Of a DNA stretch of 64,000 bases, positions 21,001 through 36,000 are shown in pieces (within the stretch, counting starts at the first letter, position 1; every line of letters begins with the position of its first letter). A program made the position numbers and the translations under genes. The DNA is taken from contig NC_134844.1 in NCBI RefSeq assembly GCF_965363235.1, forward strand, positions 15,978,646 to 16,042,645. Direction: 5' to 3'. The notes below the pieces were generated by a model. It ran no database searches and had not been told where the DNA came from. It was given only the letters and a program-made list of their open reading frames with translations. Source of the stretch: Mytilus galloprovincialis. Its lineage: Eukaryota > Mollusca > Bivalvia > Mytilida > Mytilidae.

Positions 21001-24000
21001 CTATTGCATTAACTATTTCGTACCTAATAGCCTAATTATTTATGTACAAAACATCGAACTAAAAAACATGTATTGAACACAGCAAAAAATGATGACCATT
21101 GAATTACAGGCTCCTGACTTAGGACAGGCACATACAGAATGTGCTGAGGTTAATCATTTTAGTCGGCACTCTACCATCAGGGACTAAACTTAACGGTCGC
21201 CCAACGCGACAAGATTTTCGGCTGGCGAATAATATTTATTATTCTGTTCGCCCAGCTGGTGGCTGATAATATTTAGCATGGAATCCCATTTCTATCCTTT
21301 CCCCCACAATAGTTTTCAAAGTTACCACAATAATATATATTCAAATAACTGTTCCCAAAAGGAAATATGATTGTCTAATTAAAGCAGGAAAATTGAGCAG
21401 AGGATTTCCAAAAACCAGTAAGGTCGTTTTAAAAAATTCAAATATTGTAATGTTATCACACATAAGGGACGACATCAAAAGTTCAATGAAGGATAAAAAA
21501 CTTAATTCAAATAGTTTGTTCACTGACCCCCCTACCCCCCTATTAACTTAGTTTGGGAAAAATTGATTGACCCATATGGATATATGTAAAAATCAATGTC
21601 GGATAACCAAATCTTGCAGCAGTTCAACCCCCCCCACCCCCAAACTATTTGAATTAAGTTTTTTATCTTACATTGATCTTTTGATGTCGTCCCTAATATC
21701 ATGAATATTTTCCAGACTCACACACTACATATAGGATTACATCATGTACATAGAAAGACTTTATTAGTTCATGAAAAGTACATTTAAGTTTTATTTTATT
21801 AGTATAAAAATTGGTTAATCCCCTAAATTTTCAACTGGGCCCCTAAAAAAATATGTTAGGGGCCCAGCTGGCCCCTGGAGAAAAAGAGTTAAGTTTAGTC
21901 CCTGTTACCCTATTTTAAAAAAAATGATGAGTCCACACTAGAATTTATCTCAGCAAGGAACCTGGATATCTTGTGTTTATCAATAATGACAATTATTTTG
22001 ATAGGAAAAAAAAGTAAATCCAATACTCCTAGTAAAGACAAATTGAGCTATAAAGAGGACCTGAGAGAAGACACCCCAGAGATCAGTGAGGATGAAGATG
22101 AAACACAAATCAAAGCACCAAGCAGTAAGTTAATTATCTAATATTTGCTGTCGTCGTGATCATTCTTTCTCTACATAGTATTTTCATTTAAAGTAAGTTT
22201 ACATCTTGATTAGATCAAGGACAATACAATGTATGTCTAGTTCAGCTATAGATATAAGAAGATGTGGTATGAGTGCAAATGAGACAACTCTCTATCCAAG
22301 TCACAGTTTATAAAAGTAAACCATTATTATCATGATTACATTGTATATAGTTCAAAGTACGGTCTTCAACACAGAGCCATGTTGGTAGGCAATGTGGATT
22401 TCTTTCTTCAAATATATTCATATGTATAAAAATAAATTATAACAATTTTAATTTTGATTTTTTTATTATAGCCCTTGAGGAAGGCAATGTATTGGTTGGA
22501 ACAGATTTATTTCAATTCAGAACACCAAAGAAATCAGGACAGATGGCTGCAAAGGGTAATACATGTAGTGATACTATACATAGTGCAAACTTCTTCAGTC
22601 ATTGTCAGTGGAATTTTAATTGTTAAATTACCAAGGCAATATGCAAAAATAATTTGTTTAATAGCTAATCAAAATGTACTTTGTTTCGAGCTATGCCTAT
22701 AGATATGATAAAAAAATAGTTGTACAGTTTACAATGTAGTATACTTTAAAAGGAATACACATATGAACCTGATGAATAGAAAGAACTCTTATACAAATGA
22801 ACTATATTTCTCTTTTTGCTATACAAAAAAAACCTTAATAACCTGAGTAGTCTCCCTTTTAAAGCAATATTTTTAAATTTTCTCAATCAAATAAATGTTT
22901 GTATATCCTGTCTATATTTTAATTTAAACTATTACCCTAAAATCATGAATATATAAGATTGCATAAAGTTCTGTTTTATGTACAAATTTTATGAAGATTA
23001 ACTTTTTTCTAAAGCTTCTGAGTCCAGAACACCAAAGTCAATCCTGAAAAAAGTCAAAGATCTCAATGAGAATGTGACACCAGGAAAAGGTAAAATATTA
23101 TTAAATGAGGGAGATACAAATATATTTGTGATTCATTGTATCATGAAATTTGGAATCAACATTCATGTACATGTGAACCTGCTGAAAGGTTTGATGAGTT
23201 TTGAAATCCAATGCTCATCAACTTTCTGTTATCTAAATACTTATACATGTTATACCAGGGGTATATTTAATAAAACATATGCATTATGTAGTTGTCTAAA
23301 TGTCCATGTGTGTAATGAACATACAAAAATAAAGGTACCAATGTCTCCATTGTTGTTTAGATTTTTGGTTGATGGGATATACTAAGATATGTTTTATTTT
23401 AACGATTTGATAGAACTTGTAACTTTTTAGAGATACAAATCTCAAGTATCAGAAGTATGAATATTACAGTAGAAGATTCGGTTGGAAATTTAGTAGATAA
23501 TACAAACTTGGTCATTTCAATAAAAGTCAAAACAAAGGGACAGCATATATTTACATCCAGATATTATATCTACTATTTCTGAATTACTTGATACACATTT
23601 CATGCATGTATACCTAGTAAAGCTCTCCATATTTGGCAGATAAAAAGACGCCAGTTAAAAGAAAGGGTAAAGTAAAACGCCCAGAAGCTACCACACCATA
23701 CAGACTGAGACAGAGGCAATTAGAAGGTATGAACTTATGAAGGTTATAATTATCACTTGATATACCTAAAAACATGCATTGTTTCATAGTTTATGGTATA
23801 GTACCTATTTGATTTAGATAAGATGAATTAATCCAAAATGGTTAAAAATGATACTGATACCTGCAGGGCTTTACATTGAATTAACCCTTTCGCCGACGAG
23901 TCCCGGTTTACCGGGATTCACGCTTCAGACAGCTGACGATGAGTCCCGTTTTACCGGGATCGGAATACCTCTTTTATGTTTCCCGCTCAAACAGTGCAAA

Positions 24001-27000
24001 CATGGGTTATCTTTCTTTGATGAGTAACCCGGATAAAAGTGAAAACATGGCGGTTCCGTTTGTTGAAAACCGTGTCAAAATCAGAGGAAATTTACGGAAT
24101 TTACGAGAATTTGAAATGAGGGAACATTTTTTTTGAAAGAATATGGAAGAATTGAAGCCAAACTAGTATAATTTTTTGACATAAAATGTCGTTTTATGTA
24201 CAAAACAGTTGGAATGGACATCGATCAGTGTGAGGAATTTGTACAGCCTCATAAAATTTTTCAAAATTTTGCCGTTTTGGGTTAAAAAATTACGATTTGG
24301 GGTGAAATAGTCGAATTTTGAGAATTTCACCTAGATAATGCCGAAAATTTGAAAATTTGAATATTTTATGAAGAAAAAAATGTCAAAACATGAACAAAAC
24401 TGTGAACATGGTGTTAGTGAATAAAAGAAATACACAAATAAGTATAAACAAGTTTTTATTGACATTTATTATGAATATCTCCCTCTTGAGTAATAGTAGC
24501 CAGGGAAGCCATCGTCTCAGAGTAGCTTCTGTCTGGGCAGCAATCGGTGAAAGGGTTAATGATAATAAAGATATAAAGATATGGAGATGGGTTATGTTGC
24601 CCATGAGACAACTGTCAACAAATTATCATATGTGATGTAGACGGATGTTGCCATATCTCCTAAAAAAATAGTGTTACACATATACTTCATGAAAAGCTGT
24701 AAAAGCCACAGGCATTACATGATGAAAAGAGTTTAAAAGAGAACTGATGACTATTTATGCTTTAAACATAAGGGAAATATTAATAGGACATACAACAACC
24801 AATGAATTATACATGTTATATATTTATAAATACTTACCCAAATATATATAAACAAAATTAAGGTTATATTTTAATCAATTTCTGGTAAAAAATATTTTTA
24901 TGCTTTTGTCAGTGGATGAGTAGATTAGTATTTTGTTTGTCTCCTGAAAGACTACCTTTGAAAGAAAAACCAAATAAAAACAATAATTGTAATCTATCAA
25001 TTGCAGCAATCTACATAAGTCATAAAAAATCAACAAAAAGTTAAACCTCATTTGTATTGAATTACATGGAATTGTCAATGTTATACAAATAGGGAAAAAA
25101 AATACCTATCTAGAGATTAAAGCAATGCTATGGATAAAAGATAACACATTATTGACAGCCATTAATATTGCCTAGATATATATCTATTCCATATGATACA
25201 CTTTCATATTTTACATGTATTTCCTATCTATATCAATGAAATAATATTTAGAATTGATCATTATAAACTTTTAACAAGTACATACAGTACATGATAAATA
25301 TATTGTATATAGATCTATGATATTCTTAATTTCAACAGTTTCTGATTCTGAAGAAAGTTTTTCATCAGGAGATAGTGAAGATGAATTGGACAGTGATGAA
25401 AATTCTACACCTAGTGGCAGAAATAAATCTATCACTTCAAGAACGCCATCTGGTGGCAGTAAACCATCTACACCAAAAACTCCATCTGGTGGTAGCAAAA
25501 CACCATCAAGTATAAAAAGGAATCGTCGACAGCATGAAGACACTGTTGATGTGGTAATCTTGAAATAAGTGATATTGTAAACATATAGACTTGTCAACAG
25601 CCCAATCATATGAGAGTTGATTTTTCTAACATAAATGATCACTTTTTTTCTGGAAATACAGTTTTCATTTGATATGTCCATATTGTAATAAACCTTTTAA
25701 AGTTTATAATCTTCTGATATCTTTTGTTTAAACAATTTATCTTCAGGAATGAACAGAGGGAGGAAAAAGTTAAGAAAGTGAACATTTTGAAATATTGATT
25801 GATCATGATTCAATTCTTTCAAACAAAACTCAAAAGTCATAAAATTGCTTTGTTTGAAGTGTTTGTGATAGTAGATTGGTCTAAAACTGTTTAAACAGGG
25901 CTTCAGATATCTTCAACTGGATTGTGACATCATGGACAATTGTGGAATATCAGAAAGTATCAGGATTGCAATAAATAGCCTATAGGTGTATAATATAGAT
26001 AGAGAGAAATGTAACGCTTAAAAAAATACCAGCAAAAATAAAAAGCAAGATAAGACCTACAAATAAGTTGCATAACTGGAATTGTCATTCTTTTCCTTAT
26101 AAAAGAGTGCTCTAAAATCACTTTTTTTTTGTTTTTTGTGCTTTGATAAAAAAATCATAGAAGATAAAGAGAAACTAGATCAAGAAATGGGTAGTTCACT
26201 TCTTATTGGATTTATTGTCCTAAATTGCCAGTATTGCTTAAAGGGAAACTTCGCAAAAAAATCAAAAATTGATATTATGTTCATTCTGTATAAAAATGCT
26301 CAAATTCATAGATATTAAAGTTTTATTCCGCTAGATAAGCGATCACCATCGATTTTAAATTTAGAGTATCAATTCTCTGCGATCCGCCATTTTGTCTTCT
26401 TTCCCGATTAATAAAAACGATATGTCTATAAACCACAAAGAAACAAAACTACAGTAACCGATGTAGTCGTAATCGCGTGTCGATATCTTGTCAATCGTAC
26501 GGTTGTTTTATCCGACTAACTAACTTGATACGAAAAATATTCTTACTTTTTTTAAATTACCATGGTCTGTTGTTTTTAAACTGTTAATATTGGAATTAGG
26601 TGAAAAGTCAAAGTTGAAATCATAAATAAGTGTTCCGTGAAAATTGTTTTCGAAAATCTAATTTGTTCATAATTCTTTAAAGTAATAAACAAATATATTT
26701 TGATCTTCCCTCATCTGATCACCAGCATGGCTAAAGGTATTACTTCCAAAGGTATTGTGAGGGGTGTGAGGTGACACGTCCAGGTATTCAATCGATTTCC
26801 TGTCGGGCTTGCAAGTTCATGCATCGTTTCATTTCTGCAGGTATTGATCAGTGTACACGACTGATAACTTATAACTTATAACTTTCCATTTTGAACTATC
26901 AGATGAATAATATACAACTCTGTATTACTTGTCATTACTAAACTCATACGCTTGTTTATAAATAACATTTCTGGTGTAAAGAATATAATTAATAAACATA

Positions 27001-30000
27001 TAAATAATACCCAAAAAATAAGATTTGATGAAATTAAAATCTATTTAAATATTTTTTCCAAGGGTGAATTTGGGAAAATGTAATATATAGTCATTGTCAA
27101 TAGTGAAGGACAGATTGGAACAGACCAGAAATATTGATTTAAAAAAATGTACGCACGTGCCGACGATTCGTTTATACGACTGGATAGAAAGTTACGGAAC
27201 TATAGCGCAATTTAAAATATATACATGTATACATTGAACATAAGAAAAAAACATATATTTTGAATAAATAGGGGTAAAAGTGTTGTAAATAGACTAGTCC
27301 ACGTATGCCAACAGTATGTAATCATCGAATGTCGATAGACTATTGTATACCAGAAGAAGAAGAGAACCAATTTGATTTAAATACAGGTCGATGTATAACT
27401 TTTGCTTTGGTTCATTGAAGCTGTGGACCTAGTAAAATCACAGATTTATATTTCAATAAGATTGTTCTCGAACAAAGGAAGTAATTCGTCATCACAATTG
27501 TTATATATGCCACTGGACGAACACTAATTATCCCCAGGGAATGTGAATATTTTGCTGGGAAACTTTTGAGTATCAAAGTTTCAAATTAATTTCGGGATTT
27601 ATTTTCTTTCTTGGTATTCAATAACAGAAAAAAGAATAAATTACTTGTTCGCTAAATAGGGGTATTCTTTTCAGATAAAAGACTTTTAGTTACATTTAAA
27701 AAATAGGGAAATATGACATTAAATTGGTTCTGTCTTTTTTTTTAAACATCGTTAAAAAGATGTGTGTCTAAGGTGAACGCCACAAGAACCCTGTAATACT
27801 AGTACGAGAGTATAGCATGTAAACATTCCTTCTCAATAATATGGTTGTATTGGAAATCTTTTCATACAGATTGACAACTCATTGTCCGATATGCATGTAA
27901 TATTTGCCACATGACGCCCATAGTTCTTTCTACCATCATCATCTTATTCTGTGATATTGCTGTAAACATCGATGGTTCACACCCAAACAAAATGGGAGTA
28001 ATGGACCTTCAGAGCTTCTCCGTGTTATACACTTGTGAAATATATAGACGAAATTTCTGTATTGAAATGAATCTACATCTCACAAACAGGATTTTCAAAT
28101 AACGATTGTGAGTAATCACCTTACAAACCAATATAAACGTATGGCAAGATATAACCACGAAGGAATTTAGTTTTTGTCAGACGCAAGAACTCATCACTAT
28201 ATATATCATAAACGTATACTTATATATATGCATACAGTTTCAAATATTAAGAACAAGCGGTCGATGTCGATAGTCTGTTTTCTAACTGTTCAGAGTTAGA
28301 CATGTCACTTGTTCATTCTTGGAAGCCTTCATATTCCCCGTCTAACGATGGGAACTCTTTCTGATTGTGTTGACTATAAATGCTTGTATGGTAATTCTGT
28401 CGTTTATCTGTACAAGCGGTTGCATTTCCTCTCCTTTCCCAACAAACAAACGAACGAAACGCCACTAGTCTGATTTCTCTGGAGCTCATCCTCAATGGCT
28501 CTTATGCGTCAGGAAACTTACATGTATACTAATAATGATTGTTTCAAGAACAACGATGTATGGACGAACTATTATAAATTCGTCAATATCAGTTATGCAT
28601 GACTAAAATATAACTTTTATTACAACTACTGTATTACTAATTTGGATTAATGACGGCTATCATGTTCAACATTGCACAAATATTATCATAGAATTTAAAA
28701 AAAAAATCCTCAAAAATCCTCAAAAGAAATAATGCCTTAGCTTAGATAATTGATATTCTTTTCACAAAAAGTTCGTGTAAATGATTGTCAAATGAATTTA
28801 AGTATGTAAGAATAAAATGTTAAAAAGAAACTAAAAAAAAATCATGCATGTTGTATGTTGTATTTTTTTGTGAATTAAAAACTTTAAAATTGCAATAGTT
28901 TTATTAGCATTTAAACACAGCCAGATTTGAATACAAGTTAAGAAATTCCGGTAAAGTCAATGATATCAAACAGATGTACAATGGTATATCAAATTGGGTT
29001 ATATTGCATTTAGTTTTTATAAAAGATTAAAACTACTATTTTTTGCTTCATATTTGAATCTTTACGCCAATTGCCGCTAAGAAAGTAATCAAAAAATGTT
29101 TCCTTTTATTTTTATACACTTTCGGAATTACGAATCTGAATTTTATTTTCAATTAATTTACACAATTTAATTATTGTATCTTTATTCTCATCGTGTATTA
29201 AATCTTAGTGTATTAACATCGTGACAGCATACTCTTTCTAATCCTTTCTGTTTATCCTTTCCAAATAACAACATTTATACCTGTGTACGCTTGAACTCAC
29301 ACCTGCGGCTAAATAGCTACAAGGTAAACGAATTGACCTCAAGCCGAGAAATATACAGTGACCTTTACAAAATAATATACACACTCTGCTAACACATTAG
29401 TTGCATTGAAATGATTATCAAAACAATAACGGTAAATAGAACTGAAATATTTTCAGTTCAATATCAGTAAAAATGTTCAATAAATATTTTATGAAAAAAA
29501 TCTCAACAATAATTAATTAAATTTATTCAAAAACATTTACTAGAGATAATTTTATAGGAGTTTAATTCAATCAATACAAAACGGTATATGCATATTCATT
29601 TTCGTTCATTCTTATATTGTGGTTCATAACTTCGACCATTCGTCAGCTGTGCGCTTTTAATTACGTATATTGTCGATAAGCTATAAGAGTTAAACAGATT
29701 TTATTTTTTCCCAGAATTCAATAAATCGGGCTAATACGTCACGACCCACTCGAGAATTCAACCAAAAAAGTTACAAATACTTGATTTTCTCCGTTATTAG
29801 AAGGAATATAAATTTAAAACTTTGCAAATGTGTTTTTTATGTTAAGATGAACATAATTAGATGATAAGTAAAAAATCGCGGAATTTCCCTTTAACATTTA
29901 TAAATCTAATAAAATTTGCAAAAAAGGAAACTAAAATGAATCTATTTAGAAATATTATTTCATTTGATTATTTCAGCCATCAATGGTCCAGGACTATTTT

Positions 30001-33000
30001 GATCTCCACTCAGAAGGACCTTGTGCTACCTCAGACAGGACATTGGCCAAATTAGGTACAAGTAAAATGGACCAGGAAACACTATCACAGTTATTGCATA
30101 AAATCCCCTCCAGTCATAGTAAAGAGTGTACACAGATGTATACAGAACATAGGAGCTTATTTAATCAGTGGATGTATCAAATGTGGTAGGTTCTTACTGA
30201 AAAGACAGACAGTCAGATACTATTGACCTTTCCACAATAGGGAGCAATGTCTTTAGATTTTAAGGATTGGCAGATTTCCTAGCATTGACAATGATTTTAT
30301 ATATAAAACTCATGTTGATCTTTTGTCCATGGAAATGTTTGAAGAATTTTTTCTGGAATGTGGGATAGTTGCCTACAATGGAAAAAAAGACAAAATGTAT
30401 ATAATCTTTTGAACTATAAGGAACATATTTACCAATCTTTCAATGGCCAATGAGATGAGGTTGACCCTTTATAGGTTTAAGGTCAACAATTTTTCCCCCG
30501 AATGATAGCATATGACTATAAACTTTCATCAGACATTGTTGGAAAATATTCCTAGGAAAAAAAACAAAGTTCCTAATGGCTTTTATGTCAATAGATAAAA
30601 AGTCAAGGTCATTGTACCTTTAAATAGACTGAAATTGTAGTTTCATGATGTGAAGTTTGTGGATAAAAATTTCAAGCATGATCTTGTATTGGACATGAAG
30701 GTTCTATAAAGCTTTTTCTCTAATTCTTCGTCAATTTACCTCTTTCTGCACCCATTGTATAAAAAAAATTAATAAACATGTGGTTCTTTTGATCCCAGTT
30801 CTTCATCGGTGAAAATCTGATTTTGATGTCAAATTTTCTTGTTTTCCTCTGAAGTTCCTATTGTGACGGCATGAAAAAATGCAACCATGCCTGATGACGT
30901 CACATGGAAAGAAAACATATTTTTGTAGATCAATCGTAAAGAAGCAATAGGTATGTCTGCATATTGTTTAAAAAATCATTAGAGAAACAGATTCCACCAC
31001 CAAGTCGTGTAATATGATATTTATCCACTTTCGACAATTAAATTTTAATTATTTAAAACGCTCAGCGAGCCTCACATTTAAAATTTGAAAATTAAACTGT
31101 CTAAGTGGATAAATATTGTATCACAATTGTTGCAGGGGTAGATATATTTATTTCATTTCTACTGAAATTATAAACTTTAGTTAATATATAGAATTTATTG
31201 TATATTTTGTAGCAATAATTTCAACATTCTGCTGCATGGTTTAGGATCAAAGAGAACCTTACTAGAAGATTTCAGGAAGACCATGTTATCAGAGTTATCA
31301 CATGTTGTTGTGAATGGTTATTTCCCTAGCCTGACAGTCAAACATGTAAGTTATCTCCCTCTACTTCCTCAACATAACTTATTAAAACATTACCTCCCCT
31401 TACTACCACAACATAACTTATTGAAACATTACCTCCCCTTACTACCTTAGCATAACTTATTAAAGCAATGGATATTTCGCTAGCCTGATAGTCAAACATG
31501 TAAATTATCTCCCCTTAATACCACACCATAACTGATTAAAGCAATGGATATTTCCCAAGCCTGACAGTCAAACATGTAAATTATCTCCCCTTAATACCAC
31601 ACCATAACTGATTAAAGCAATGGATATTTCCCAAGCCTGACAGTTAAACATGTAAGTTATCTCCCCTTAATACCACACCATAACTTATTAAAGCATTGGA
31701 TATTTCCCAAGCCTGACAGTCAAACAGGTAAATTATCTCCCCTTACTTCCACAACATAACTTATTAAAGTATTGGATATTTTCCTAGCCTGACAGTCAAA
31801 CATGTAAGTTATCTCCCCTTCCACAACATAACTTAAAGCATTGGATATTTTCCTAGCCTGACAGTCAAACATGTAAGTTACCTCCCCTTACTACCACAAC
31901 ATAACTTATTAAAGCATTGGATATTTTCCTAGCCTGACAGTCAAACATGTAAGTTATCTCCCCTTACTACCACACCATAACTTATTAAAGCAATAGATAT
32001 TTCCCAAGCCTGACAGTCAAACAGGTAAATTATCTCCCCTTACTTCCACAACATAACTTATTAAAGCAATGGATATTTCCCTAGCCTGACAGTCAAACAT
32101 GTAAGTTATCTCCCCTTCCTCAACATAACTTAAAGCATTGGATATTTTCCTAGCCTGACAGTCAAACATGTAAGTTATCTCCCTTTTCTTAAACAACACA
32201 ACTTAAAGTATAGTAGCAAGGAAGAGATCATCGGCAAGTAATTCTGTTATCACACACCTTGTTTAATAGCCTTTAGATTAAGATATATTATTTGGTCATG
32301 TTGTAAGTAAGTTTCTTATACAGCTTTGATGTTCTGGTACTAATTGTCATGTGTGAAGGCAATTATCCCTGAGGTACAATCTATTTATATAAATGCGGGA
32401 GGGTGAATTTTTATGCGAAATTAGAGTTTTTACCTCATTTTCAGTCTACTGACCATTGAAAATGAGTGTGAATGTGGCATTCTTTTGTTTTTTAATAATT
32501 TTTTAACATGTGTCTTCTATAATTGAATGTTTATATGATGTATGCAAAATTACTCCACACAAAGTATGTTGGTTTGTATTTTAGAGTGTTGGGTTTAAAC
32601 TTTTAAAGAAAACTTTCAATACATCAAAAGGATCCTTGAAATCTTGATAAATTTGAACTCTGACATCAGGGATGGGGTAATCGTAACCTGTAATCGTAAT
32701 CGATTGTAATTGATTACATTTTTTCAAGTAATCGACAGTAATCTGTAATCAAAGACATGTTCGATTACATGTAATCGTAATTTAATCGATTACAGCAAAA
32801 ATTTGGATGTAATCATCTATTACTTTTCAATTACATTTCGATTACTTTAGTAAAATAGTTTGATGAAAAATAACCTATTTCAGAGGAAAATATGTATGTT
32901 ATCACTTTGTAGTAAAGATAAAATATAATGCATCAACAATACTTAATTAAGTAATTGAGAGAGTTAAGCAACTGCCTTATTTCTATCTATTGTCTCTAGC

Positions 33001-36000
33001 TGCATTATGAGCAACCAGATCCCCTACCTAAATTTACTTTATATCTAGCTTTTGAAACAAATGAATGTATGTTCTTGTCAATAATTCAAGAGCTTTAATA
33101 TTAAAATCAGAAAATACATTTGAAATAATAAAATAGATCTTTATCATTTGTTAATTAAGAAATGTGTCTGTCTTTCATGAAGTTCTGTACTACATTTTTA
33201 AAAGTAGTATTAAGCTTCTTTGTATTAAATTTCCTGAAAACATCATTTTCAATCAGAGTTGAAATTAAAGCTTAGAATACATAAACAGTTGATTTCTTAA
33301 ATGTTATAATATACATGTATATAAATAAAATTAAAAAAGAACACAAAATCCTTTTAACAATGCGCCAATGGCAATGCATTGCAATTCTTTTTAGAAATAG
33401 ATACATGTATCCATTTGACACTATAAATATATTTTGTATATAATTTGATTGGAGAAGTTAACAAATCTTAACAACATTTGGTTTAGTCACGTTTCTCCAA
33501 CATTTGATAATTAGACTAAAACAACATAAGGGATTAGGGGGTCCTTATAAGGACTGGCATCGTGATAATTACCTGTAATTCACCTATATCAGGTCTTAAC
33601 TCAACTATTGTAAAAAGGGGGATATTGTTAAATAATATTTATGTCAAAACATTAACAAACCATATATTTTTGGTCGAGTATAACCAGAAACGGTTACGTA
33701 ATTATTTTCATCCGCCGTATTTGATTTACAAAATTAAAAAGGTTATTCAACAAAAAAATCCTTAAATAAACAAGGGAAATTCTAATCAAACTGAAAATTT
33801 CATAAAAAATTATGAAGAAATAATCTCGAAATTATTTTTTTTTTAAAGATTTTTTTTTATTTAAAGTAACATGTTCACTGACTGTACCTCATTTTAGTAA
33901 TTTATTCCATTACTTGATATATTTTTGTATTTCTGTTACATGCCGATGTTAAAATCTAAACCGATGCAAAACAGCCAAGTTTTATTTATGTAAAAAGTCA
34001 CCAAAAGCGATTGTCTTCTAGTGCGAAGAACCATATATCTATCTACCTAGTCGTTCTGTCTGTATATCACTAGAGCCGAAGCCAGTTTTCGTGGTATGCT
34101 TTCTTGGCAACATTGTAATCTATGATACATTATTATGAAAAATAGAGAACAAAATTATGAAAAAAAGCAAAAAATTGCTTCCGGCCGTACGGTAACGGAT
34201 ACTGGATGTGTAGTGATTGATAATTTAGTCTTAGATTATTTGTTGCTTGTGTATGTATGTTTTTGTACAGTTCTTTTATTGTTCTGTTGCACCAATGTCT
34301 CAAGATAAGGGGGAGTGTTGGAGCCTGTAATTCGGTGTTTGTCGTTGCTGTGTAATATATTCGTTTTTCGTTCATTATATTGTACATAAAAAAGGCCGTT
34401 ATATTTCTCGTTTGAATTGTTAAACATTTGTTTTCTCGGGTCCTTTTAAAGCTTACTATGCGGTTTGACTTTGCTCATTGTTAAAGGCCGTACGGTGATC
34501 TATATTTGTTAATGTTTGTGTCATTTGTTCTCTGGTGAATAGTTGTCTCATTGGCAATCATACCACATCTTCTTTTTTATGTATAATTGTTAACTTCTGT
34601 TTCATTTGGTCTCTTGTAGAGAGTTGCCTCATTGTCTATCATACCATGCACATATAAAATAAAAAATTACAACACTGTGTTAGACTATATGGACTTTTAC
34701 AATTTTGGGAGACTATTAAAAAATATATATTTCTTTAAAAAATATATACCTCTTTAACAATATTTTGGTCAAGAACAGGTGAATTACAGGTAGATATCAA
34801 GATCCAGTCCTTAAGAGGACCCCATAATCCCTAGTGTTGTTTTAGTCTAATTACTAAATGTTGGAGAAACGTGCCTTTACTAATGAGCTGATCAAAGTCT
34901 TCTAATCAGTAAGAAACATACTTTCATTGACTTTGTTTTTATTTCAATTATCTTATGTCTAATTAAGAAGGAAATTTACAATATTTAGCCCCAGGTTATA
35001 AATTGTACTCCAGTAGCAGTTAAATAATCTGTAATTAGGGTGGTTATCCAAACAAATAGTTTAAATCATGCATGTCATTATAAAAATAAATTTTGATCTT
35101 AAAAATCAGATGAACTAATTAATTATTGTACTTTTTTTATATTTCCTTAAACATTATAAATTAACTATGCTAAAATATTTTTTTTAAAGAGTAAAAACAA
35201 AAAGCTCAAGTAAGTCAGTAAGAAAGCAAAATTTTTGAAAAACAATTAGTTATGAATAAGTGATTGGTGCAATGCGATGACATCTTTCATTAATGTTGAA
35301 AGTCAAAATTTCAAGATTTTTTAAATATTTCTAATCTTCATTAAGAGATTTGATCTAAAAAAACAGCTATTTACTTATAATTTAGAAACAATGATTTAAA
35401 TGATGAATTTGGTAAAGTTCTTAATTTCCACTATACAAATGTTGAGCAATATAATTGTGTGTTACTCATGTTATTTTTTTGTTGAAATGTTGAAGCATGT
35501 AATTGACAGTAATCGAAAAGTAATGTAATTACTTTGGATAAAATAATCGATTGTAATCGATTACATAATAAAATTTGAGTAATCGATTATTAATCGATTG
35601 CACAAAAATCCTTCATGTAATCGATTATTAATCGATTACATTTGTTTGTAATCGTGCCCATCCCTGTCTGACATAATACCATTCTGACCATAAAAGTGTC
35701 AAAAGAATGTAATGTGATAATAGTTTTATGAAGTATTAAGTCTCCCTATTTTGGTCTATTTCTTTATTTGACAAGTATCTGCATAAAAAATTAGAACAGA
35801 AGAGGCAATACTGCCAGATACAGTAAATACATTCGAATTCAACTAGTATGTTTCAGTTATTGTATTTAATTTATTTTTTACAGATATTGAATTCAATAAC
35901 AGATGAAATATTGGAGAAAGAAGTTAGTTTTAAAGGACCGTTAGACCAAGTAGATTATATCAAATCAGAATTTGAATCAAAAGGTAGGTTTCAGAGTGTA

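Larger units (their letters stand above)
18085..22004 (+). other. ORC2 intron 1
   Basis: It contains a large palindrome with promoter-like motifs (18350-18930), an AT palindrome (19310-19380), an inverted-repeat element (19545-20290), and a CAGGGACTAAACTTAAC-ended element (21178-21905) with another foldback inside it. A family-C fragment lies at about 21080-21155. No further exon is visible. Confidence 0.6.
32216..35883 (+). other. Remainder of ORC2 intron 8
   Basis: Positions 32216-32658 have a scrap of repeat family E (32440-32500, GAATGTGGCATTC). Then comes the hAT-like element (32667-35666). Positions 35675-35883 show nothing. Confidence 0.5.

Noticed and set aside
25271..25681. 136-codon minus-strand frame
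   Set aside because: It is antisense to ORC2 exon 6, whose reading frame, splice sites and phases are well supported. The antisense frame has no known content.
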